A DNA stretch of 40,760 nucleotides, taken from the NCBI RefSeq assembly GCF_001613045.1, contig NZ_BDBP01000094.1, positions 1 through 40,760 on the forward strand. The letters are read 5' to 3'. Numbering within the stretch: the stretch's first letter is position 1; each line of letters opens with the position of its first letter. The notes beneath the pieces were generated by a model that saw only the letters and a list, made by a program, of their open reading frames with translations, was not told the origin of the DNA and did no database searches. The translations under genes were made by a program, and so were the position numbers. Positions 8,101 through 15,266 of the stretch are shown here, one piece after another. Origin of the DNA: Nocardia lijiangensis NBRC 108240. Lineage in GTDB: Bacteria > Actinomycetota > Actinomycetes > Mycobacteriales > Mycobacteriaceae.

Positions 8101-11100
8101 AGGTGCTGCGCTCGGCGCTGCGAGTGGCGGGTCTGGCGCCGCACGACATCGACTATGTCGAGGCGCACGGCACGGGCACCGCGCTCGGGGATCCGATCGA
8201 GGCGCGCGCGCTGTCGCGGGTGTTCGGGCCCGGCCGCGACCCGCTTCGGCCGCTCGGCATCGGATCGCTGAAATCCAATGTGGGACACACCCAGGCCGCG
8301 GCGGGCGTGGGCAGCATCGTCAAATTGGTGCTCGCACTGCACCACGAACGAATCCCCGCCACCCTGAACGCCTCCGTGCCGTCACCGCAGATCGACTGGG
8401 AGAACAGCGGTCTGGCGGTGCAGGCTGAGCCGATGCCGTGGCACCGCGGCGACCGGCCGCGCCGCGCCGGTGTGAGTGCCTTCGGGCTCAGCGGCACGAA
8501 CGCGCACGTCATCCTCGAGGAGGCGCCACCCGAGCCGGCGGCCGTGCCGGCTGCGACGAACGACGACCGGAGAGTTGCGCTGCTGCCGATTTCGGCCCGC
8601 AGTGAGGCGTCGCTGCACGGTCAGGCCGAACGGCTGCTGGACACGGTGCTCGCCGATCCGCGCCTGCGACCGGGGCCGGTCTCGCGCGCGCTGGCGTTGC
8701 AGCGCACGCAGTTCGAGCGGCGCGCCGTCGTGGTGGCGGGCGACCGCGACGAGATGGTGGGTGCGCTCCGCGATCTGGTGGAGGGCCGGTCGTCGGCGAA
8801 CGTCGCCGTCGGCGCCGGTCCGGTGCTCACCAACGGCAAGACCGCCTTCGTGTTCCCCGGACAGGGCACGCAGTGGGTCGGCATGGCGCGCGACATGCTC
8901 GCCCGCTCGGAGGAGTTCCGCGCCGAATTCGAACAGTGCGACAAGGCTTTCGGCGCGCATATCGGCTGGTCGCTGGTGGACAGGCTGACCACCATGACCG
9001 CCGCCGACCTCGCCGATTTTCCCGTCGTGCAGCCGCTGCTGTTCGCGACCATGGCGGCGCTCGCGGCCACCTGGCGGGCGGCGGGCGTCACCCCGGACGC
9101 GGTGATCGGCCACAGCCAGGGCGAGATCGCCGCCGCCTACTGCGCCGGTGTCATCGAATTGAGCGATGCCGCACGGATCGTCGTCACGCGCAGCCGCCTG
9201 ATGCAGGCCATCACCGCACCGGGTGCGATGGCGATGATCGGCCTGCCCGAGGCCGAGGTGCGCACGAGGCTGGCCGATTTCGGCGGCCGGGTGTCGATCG
9301 CGGCGGTCAACGTGCCGCGTTCGACGGTCGTCGCGGGTGAGCAGGCGGCGGTCGAGCAGCTACTGGCCGAGCTGGACCGCGCGGGAATCTACACGAGGCT
9401 CGGTGCGTCCGGTCCCGGTTTCGCCGGGCACTGCGGGCTGATCGAGTCCATCCGCGATCCGCTGACCGAGGCGCTCGCCGACCTGACCGCGGATTCGCCT
9501 GTGACGCCGTGGTATTCGACGGTGACGGGGGAACCGATGACGGCCGACCCGATCGAACCCGGCTACTGGTATCGGAACGCGCGCGAGACCGTGCGGTTCG
9601 CGGCCACGGTCGAGCGCATGATCGCCGACGGGTTCCGGTATTTCGTCGAACTCGGCGTGCACCCGTCGCTGACCGCGGCCGTGCGGACGGTCTCGGAGGA
9701 GCTCGCGCGCGAGGTGGTGGCCGTCGGCTCGCTGGTGCGGGACCAGGATGGACCCACCTGCTTGGCCAGGGCGCAGGCCGAGCTGTACGTCGCGGGCCAC
9801 GAACTCGACTGGACCCGGCTGGTTCCCGAGCACGGGCGGGTCGACCTGCCCACTTACGCCTTCGACGAGCGACGATTCTGGACCGACCCCGTCCACCGCG
9901 ACAGCGGCTCGCTCGGGCTCGAGGATATCGCCCATCCCATTCTGGGTGCCATTGTGCCGCAGCCGGATTCGGATGGGATCACCCTGACCGGACGGCTCTC
10001 GCGCAGGCAGCAGCCGTGGGTGGCCGATCACGCGGGACCCGCCGCGGTGCTGGTGCCCGGCGCGGCACTGGTCGAACTGGCCGTGCGCGCCGGTGACGAG
10101 GTGGGCAGCCCGGCCCTGCGGGAGCTGGTGTTGCGCGCTCCGATGCTCGTCCCCGAGCGCGGAGCTCTGCAGATCCAGACGGTGGTCGGTGGCGCCGACG
10201 CCGACCGTCGCGCCGTGCGCATCTACGCCCGCGCCGAACACGACCCGGATGCCCAGTGGACGCTGCATGCCGAGGGCACGCTGGCCGCGGAGTCCGAACC
10301 TGTTCCGGCGCGAGTCGACTCATCCGCGTGGCCGCCAGTGGACGCGGTGCGCATCGACGTCGACGACCTGTACACCCAGCTGTTCGCGCGCGGGCACCAC
10401 TACGGTCCGCTGTTCCGGGCGATGCGGGCGGCGTGGCGCCGTGACGACGAGATCTTCGTCGAGGTCGAGCTCGCCGAGGCCGCTCACGCCGATGCCGCGA
10501 AATTCGGTATTCATCCGGCCTTGCTGGACGCCGCGTTGCACGCCACCGCGCTGTTCGCCGCCGACAGCGAGAACGCCCTGCTGCCTTTCGTGTGGACCGA
10601 TGTCGCGCTGTGGGCCTCCGGCGCCACCGCGCTGCGCGTTCGGCTCACCCGATCGGGGCCCGACGCCGTCGGCATGGTCGCGACCGATCGGACCGGACAA
10701 CCGGTGGTGTCGGTGGGTTCGGTGCTGTCGCGTCCGGTCGCCGCCGCACAGTGGGATGCCGCCGCGCTCGCACCCGCGTACCGCCGACTGTTCCGAATGG
10801 AGTGGTCGGACCTAGCGCTGCCCGCGCCGGACCGCACGCTCACGGTGGGCGAGTGGAACTCGGCCGGCCCCGAGGTCCGCGACGCGATCGTGCTGCGGGT
10901 GCCCGAAGGCGATTCGCCGAGCCAGGTGCACGACATCGCGCAGCACATCCTGGCCGCGCTGCAAAATCTGCTGTCCGACAGCCGATTCGAGCGCACGACG
11001 CTGGTCGTCCGTACTCGCCGGGCGGTGACGCTGCCAGGCGAGGACAGGCCGGACCCGGCGGGCGCGGTCGTGTGGGGATTGGTGCGCTCCGCGCAGTCGG

Positions 11101-14100
11101 AGAATCCCGGCCGGATCGTGCTGATCGATGCGGCCGACCCCGAGGTGGATATCGTCGCGCTGCTCGCCTCGGGGGAACAGCAGCTGGCCGTGCGCGACGG
11201 TGTGGCCTGCGCGCCGCGGCTGGCGCGGCTGCCGGAGCAGGCGGGGCGGGCGCAGGAAGGCCGGGTCTCGCTCGGGGACGGCGCGGTGCTGATCACCGGA
11301 GCGCCCGGCCGTCTCGGTTCGGCGCTGGCCCGGCATCTGGCCGACGCCTACGACGCCCGGGATCTGGTGCTGGTCAGCCGCCGCGGTATCGACGGACCGG
11401 GCGGCGCCGCGTTGCGCGACGAGCTGGAAAGCCGCGGGGTGCGTGTGCGATTCGCGCGCTGCGATATCGGCGATCGGTCGGCGCTGGCGCGGCTGCTCGA
11501 CGGTCTGCCGCTGGCCGGTGTGGTGCACGCGGCGTGCGTACTCGACGACAGCACCTTCGGCGCGTTGACCGCCGAGCAGCTCGATGCCGTGTTGCGCCCG
11601 AAAGTCGATGCGGCGCATCATCTGCACGAGCTGACGGCAGATCGGGAGCTGTCGATGTTCGTGCTGTTCTCCGCGGCGGGCGGCCTGTTCGGCACACCCG
11701 GCCAGGCCAACTACGCGGCGGCCAACGCCTATCTCGACGCGCTGGCGCTGCATCGCCGCTCGCTCGGACTTACCGCACAGTCGCTGGCCTGGGGCGCGTG
11801 GGAGGTCGATATGCACGACCACATGGCGCAGGCCGATATCCGGCGCATCTCGCGCGCGGGCATCCGCGCGTTCTCGGTGCCCGAGGGAATGGCCTGCTTC
11901 GATGCCGCGCTGCGGGTCGGTGATCCACTGCTGGTTCCTTTGCTGCTCGACACCGAGGTGCTGCGCCGCGCGCCCGCCGTCCCGCCGCTGCTGCGCGGAC
12001 TCGTGCGCCGAGTGCCCCGGCGGGCCGTGGCCGACCGCGCGAGCGTCGACGTGGCGACGGGATCGCGCTTCGCCGAACGCGTGCGGGGTGTGCCGCGCGC
12101 GGAGGCCACCGCGCTGGCCATCGCCGCGCTCGCCGAATGGACCGGGGAGGTACTCGGCCACGCGGGCAGCGAAACGGTCGCGGCCGAGCAGAGTTTCCAG
12201 AGCCTCGGCCTCGACTCGTTGATGGCGGTGGAACTGCGCAACAAGGTGCGCGAGCACACCGGAATCTCCGTGCCGCTCGGCACGATTCTCGCCGAGCAGA
12301 GTCTTTCCGACCTCGCTGATCATCTCGTCGGCGAGGTGTGGCGGCAGGCCGACGGCGAGGGATCCGAGGCAGCGGCCGCCGAGGTACCCGAGGTCGAAGT
12401 GTTGCCGCTCACCCGGGACATGATGCGCCTGCTGCGCACCGAGCAACTCGGCATCCCGAGCGCGGCGCAGACCGGTGGCGTCGCCGTGCGGCCTGCCGCG
12501 CCGGTCACCCGGCCGCTGCTGGAGGAAGCGCTGGCGCGGCTGGCCCGACGGCATGCGGCGCTGCGCACCACGATTCGGGCCGGCGAGGAGCACGGGCGGC
12601 AGCTGGAGATCCGTCGCGAGCCCGGCGAACTGGCCGGTTGGCGCGACCTCGACCGGCTCGACGACACCGCGGTGCAGCAGTGCTTCGCGGAACTGATGGC
12701 ACGGCCGTTCGACCTGGCCACGGGTCCGCTGTGGCGCTTCGAACTGCTCGACGCCGAATCCGGTGAGCAGGTCCTGCTTTTCGGCGCGCATCACAGCATG
12801 AGCGATGTGCAGTCGATGCTGTTGGTCGCCGGCGAACTCGCCGCGGAGCTGTCCGGCGCGCGGCTCGACGACACCGTGACCAACCGCGACATGCATCAGC
12901 TGCTCGCCGCGCAGTCGAGCGGGCGCGAGGATACGGAGACCGCGAAAACGCGGTGGCGCGAGGCTTTCTCCGGATCGCGCAGACTCGAGCTGACCATGGC
13001 GCATCCGCGTCCGGCCCGGCGCAGCTACGGTGCGGGATCGGTCGCGCTCGACCTGCCCGCCGGATTGCACGATCGCGTCGCGGACCGGGCCCGCGATCTC
13101 GGTATCACCCCGGCCGCGGTGTTCCTCGGCGCGCTGACCATCCTGCTGGCACGGCGCAGCCAGGTCGACAGGTTCGCGCTCGCGGTTCCGGTGGACACCC
13201 GCATGCACGCCGACGCGACCGACGCCGTCGGGTATTTCGGTGTGCCGGTGCCGTTCCCGGCGGCCGCGTCGTCCGGCGACCTCGTCGCCGATGTGCTGCG
13301 GCGCACCGGTGAGCGGCTGCGGAATCTGCTCGCGCCCGGTGCGGGTTTCGCCGACGTGCTGGCCGCGCTGGCCGCCGAGGGTCTGCACCGTGACAACGCG
13401 CCGATGATCGAGGTGTACTTCAACTACCTGCGCGCCAACGCCGCCGTCGCGCCTGCCGCGCTCGTTCCGGTGAGCACGGGCTACTCCGACCTCGACCTCA
13501 TGGTCGCGGTGCTGCCCGATACCGGCCAGGTGTGGTTCACCTACAACAGCGACATCATCGACGCGCGCACCTGCACCGAGTTCGGCGCGGAATACCTCGC
13601 GACAGTCGCCGCCGTCGTCGCCGACCCCGGGGCCGCCGCGCGGCCGGAAATCACCGGGCAGCAGGCGGTTTCCGGTGTCCGTGCGGCACTGGGGGCGACC
13701 TTCGCGCTCGGCAGGCTGCCGGAGCTGATCACCGCGGCGTCGTCCGATACAGCGATCGCCGTCGCGGAGGCGCCCTATCACCACGTGCTGTCCTGCCTGC
13801 GCGACCCGTCGGGCGTCTTCGCGCAGTCGTCGACGGAACTGGCCATCGTGCTGCTGCGAGCGACGGATCTCGAACGCTTCGGCCCGATCTCCGACGACCT
13901 GCTCGCCGAGCTCGCCGTCGAATACCCGGCCGCCGTGCTCGAGGTCGCCGAACGCACGCACCGGCCGGTCGTGGTGGGCATCCTGCCCTCGGCCCGCCCG
14001 GAGCGACGGTTGCTCGACTGGGAGCGGCTGGTCACCGAGCGCCTGCGCGATCGGCCCGGCATCGCGCTGCTGGAACTGCCGGAGTGGACCCGCCTGCATC

Positions 14101-15266
14101 CGGTGGACGAGCCCTTCGACGACCGGACCGACATCCTGGCGCATCTGCCCTTCACGCCCGAATTCCAGGCGGCGGTGGCGCTCACCCTCGTCACGACCGC
14201 GGGCGCGGTGACGGAGCCCGCGCCGAAGGTGATCGCCGTGGACGGCGACGACACCCTGTGGAGCGGAACCGCAGGCGAGATCGGTGCCACCGCCGTGACT
14301 TTCGACGAATCGCGCCGGGCGCTGGCCCGGCGGCTGTTGCAGTGGCGCGACGCGGGAACGCTGCTGGTGCTGCTGACCAACAACGACGAGGACATCGTGC
14401 ACGCGATCCTGGACCGGACCGACAGCCCGCTGCGCCGGGAGCATTTCGCGGCCGTCTCCGCGGGCTGGGACGGAAAGCCCGATCGGCTGGAGGAGGTCGC
14501 GCGCACACTGCGGCTGGGACTCGACAGCTTCTGCTATCTCGACGACAACCCGGTCGAAGTGGCGCGTATGCGCGCGCGGCTGCCCGAGGTGCTCTCGGTG
14601 ACGTGTCCCCCCGGAGCGGAACTGGAGTCCTTCCTCACGCGACTGTGGCCGATGGTCCCGATCGCGGCGACGGCGGAGGACCGCGCACGGGCGGACTTCT
14701 ACCACCAGGAACGGGAGCGCGACAATGCCCGCGCCACCGCGGAATTCGCCGAGTTCCTCGCACAACTGAACCTCGAGGTCGAGCTCGCGCCGCTCACCGA
14801 TGCCACCGAGCCGCGCGCTCGGCAACTCGTGCTGCGGACCAATCAGTTCACTCTCGCCGAGGTCACCCCCGACGATCTCGACAGATGGCGCGACGAGAGC
14901 GAAGTGTGGACGGCGACGGCGCGCGACCGCTTCGGCGACTACGGCCTGATCTCGGTGCTCGCACTGCGGGCGGATGCGGGCGTCCTGTGGGTTCGCGGCT
15001 GGCAGCTCAGCTGTCGCGCCCTCGGCCGCGGTGTCGAGGAGCGGCTGCTGGGGTGGGTGGCCGATCGGGCCGATGCCCTCGGCTGCTCGACGGTGCGGAT
15101 ATCCGTCCAGCACACCGTTCGCAACGAACCCGCCCGGCGACTGGCGGCGCGCCTGAGCGGCGCTACCGCCGACGATGCGCGGCTGGATGTGTCCGCGACA
15201 CCGGATCGCCTGCGGGAGTTCCGGTCCTGGGAGACGGAGACGCAAGCAGAGGAAGGAACTCGGTGA
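5163..15266 (+). CDS. Multidomain lipid polyketide synthase: FAAL-ACP-KS-AT-DH-KR-ACP-C-FkbH
   Basis: 3367 residues, GTG start after AGAGGAAG. Approximate domains: fatty acyl-AMP ligase 1-570 (TSGST near 168, NHYPQDIE near 459); ACP 596-676 (Ser633); KS 697-1120 (DTACSSS, Cys867, both histidine motifs intact); AT 1227-1512 (GHSQG, Ser1318; FAGH 1420-1423); DH 1590-1855 (His1623, Asp1789); KR 2040-2225 (TGAPGRLG, LDD 2127-2129, Tyr2184); ACP 2312-2389 (Ser2352); condensation 2410-2825 (HHSMSD 2543-2548); FkbH/HAD-IIIC 2843-3355 (DGDDT 3027-3031, LSCR with Cys3284). There is no enoylreductase and no thioesterase. By family knowledge, the FAAL adenylates a fatty acid, the module adds one extender with ketoreduction and dehydration, and FkbH makes a glyceryl thioester from 1,3-bisphosphoglycerate. 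I infer that the C domain joins the two. The stop overlaps the next gene's start (GTGA), so the pair is translationally coupled. Confidence 0.95.
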   Translation: MLNTFVDTLFARVENRPGELVYRFLDSGDVDGVVREMTYADLGVRARAIGAALQDSTPRRALLLYSAGPEFAEAFFGCLVAGVIAVPAPLPEWEHRSLRRLRRMVAHAEVDVVLAPRRVVADAAALCAEIPELAGMRWLATDEIEGDDASRWREPDLGPDSVAFIQYTSGSTSAPRGVLLTHGNLLHNQAAIAAGLGHDRALAESWDGALFASWLPMYHDMGLIAPLLHTVYLGGNSVLMSPLHFLQRPERWLQAISAYRAHTSGGPNFAYELCVRRIAPEQIDRLDLSSWRVAFNGSEPVRAATVRRFAETFGRAGFRAESHQPVYGLAEATLIVTAPSTAATPTILDAAGRAAAGNRARGTELVGVGKPSEGMSIAIVDPGSGAEHAAGDEGEIWVAGDSVAAGYFRDEQATAEVFGARLPGDDRRFLRTGDLGFLSGGELFVTGRRKDLLIVDGRNHYPQDIEATVEAAHEAVRAGCVAAFSVDVGVDGEQPVVVAEVRGEDPGERATIEGAVRAAVATEHGLALAAVLLIRPGTIFKTSSGKIQRSACRAAYLSGELLALSAGPMRSPEDELEDYEADTESVESTEGSAAEPSAEAIRSWLVTAIARQAALDPERIDAHRPMVEFGLGSADLVEMVVDLSDFVGRFLDTNLLFDHPTIDGVATALAPAASNEPAAVGSAEVEADAVPGEDADDDAIAILSMSCRFPGTADSPEALWRLLDGNGDALTEVPEGRWDIDGLYDPDTSATGKAYTFRGGYVDGIDRFDAAFFGIGPREAAVMDPQQRVMLQLSWEAIERSGRDPRTLHGSATGVYLGVYSTGYLADAAPEQLNGQVGTGLSPSVASGRIAYTLGLHGPAVTLDTACSSSIVAVHLAMQALRAGECDLALAGGATLLMSPTAHIELCRLGVLSPTGRSAPFSADADGTVWAEGAGLLLLKRLGDARRDGDRVLAVIRGSAVNQDGRSQGLSAPNGAAQEQVLRSALRVAGLAPHDIDYVEAHGTGTALGDPIEARALSRVFGPGRDPLRPLGIGSLKSNVGHTQAAAGVGSIVKLVLALHHERIPATLNASVPSPQIDWENSGLAVQAEPMPWHRGDRPRRAGVSAFGLSGTNAHVILEEAPPEPAAVPAATNDDRRVALLPISARSEASLHGQAERLLDTVLADPRLRPGPVSRALALQRTQFERRAVVVAGDRDEMVGALRDLVEGRSSANVAVGAGPVLTNGKTAFVFPGQGTQWVGMARDMLARSEEFRAEFEQCDKAFGAHIGWSLVDRLTTMTAADLADFPVVQPLLFATMAALAATWRAAGVTPDAVIGHSQGEIAAAYCAGVIELSDAARIVVTRSRLMQAITAPGAMAMIGLPEAEVRTRLADFGGRVSIAAVNVPRSTVVAGEQAAVEQLLAELDRAGIYTRLGASGPGFAGHCGLIESIRDPLTEALADLTADSPVTPWYSTVTGEPMTADPIEPGYWYRNARETVRFAATVERMIADGFRYFVELGVHPSLTAAVRTVSEELAREVVAVGSLVRDQDGPTCLARAQAELYVAGHELDWTRLVPEHGRVDLPTYAFDERRFWTDPVHRDSGSLGLEDIAHPILGAIVPQPDSDGITLTGRLSRRQQPWVADHAGPAAVLVPGAALVELAVRAGDEVGSPALRELVLRAPMLVPERGALQIQTVVGGADADRRAVRIYARAEHDPDAQWTLHAEGTLAAESEPVPARVDSSAWPPVDAVRIDVDDLYTQLFARGHHYGPLFRAMRAAWRRDDEIFVEVELAEAAHADAAKFGIHPALLDAALHATALFAADSENALLPFVWTDVALWASGATALRVRLTRSGPDAVGMVATDRTGQPVVSVGSVLSRPVAAAQWDAAALAPAYRRLFRMEWSDLALPAPDRTLTVGEWNSAGPEVRDAIVLRVPEGDSPSQVHDIAQHILAALQNLLSDSRFERTTLVVRTRRAVTLPGEDRPDPAGAVVWGLVRSAQSENPGRIVLIDAADPEVDIVALLASGEQQLAVRDGVACAPRLARLPEQAGRAQEGRVSLGDGAVLITGAPGRLGSALARHLADAYDARDLVLVSRRGIDGPGGAALRDELESRGVRVRFARCDIGDRSALARLLDGLPLAGVVHAACVLDDSTFGALTAEQLDAVLRPKVDAAHHLHELTADRELSMFVLFSAAGGLFGTPGQANYAAANAYLDALALHRRSLGLTAQSLAWGAWEVDMHDHMAQADIRRISRAGIRAFSVPEGMACFDAALRVGDPLLVPLLLDTEVLRRAPAVPPLLRGLVRRVPRRAVADRASVDVATGSRFAERVRGVPRAEATALAIAALAEWTGEVLGHAGSETVAAEQSFQSLGLDSLMAVELRNKVREHTGISVPLGTILAEQSLSDLADHLVGEVWRQADGEGSEAAAAEVPEVEVLPLTRDMMRLLRTEQLGIPSAAQTGGVAVRPAAPVTRPLLEEALARLARRHAALRTTIRAGEEHGRQLEIRREPGELAGWRDLDRLDDTAVQQCFAELMARPFDLATGPLWRFELLDAESGEQVLLFGAHHSMSDVQSMLLVAGELAAELSGARLDDTVTNRDMHQLLAAQSSGREDTETAKTRWREAFSGSRRLELTMAHPRPARRSYGAGSVALDLPAGLHDRVADRARDLGITPAAVFLGALTILLARRSQVDRFALAVPVDTRMHADATDAVGYFGVPVPFPAAASSGDLVADVLRRTGERLRNLLAPGAGFADVLAALAAEGLHRDNAPMIEVYFNYLRANAAVAPAALVPVSTGYSDLDLMVAVLPDTGQVWFTYNSDIIDARTCTEFGAEYLATVAAVVADPGAAARPEITGQQAVSGVRAALGATFALGRLPELITAASSDTAIAVAEAPYHHVLSCLRDPSGVFAQSSTELAIVLLRATDLERFGPISDDLLAELAVEYPAAVLEVAERTHRPVVVGILPSARPERRLLDWERLVTERLRDRPGIALLELPEWTRLHPVDEPFDDRTDILAHLPFTPEFQAAVALTLVTTAGAVTEPAPKVIAVDGDDTLWSGTAGEIGATAVTFDESRRALARRLLQWRDAGTLLVLLTNNDEDIVHAILDRTDSPLRREHFAAVSAGWDGKPDRLEEVARTLRLGLDSFCYLDDNPVEVARMRARLPEVLSVTCPPGAELESFLTRLWPMVPIAATAEDRARADFYHQERERDNARATAEFAEFLAQLNLEVELAPLTDATEPRARQLVLRTNQFTLAEVTPDDLDRWRDESEVWTATARDRFGDYGLISVLALRADAGVLWVRGWQLSCRALGRGVEERLLGWVADRADALGCSTVRISVQHTVRNEPARRLAARLSGATADDARLDVSATPDRLREFRSWETETQAEEGTR

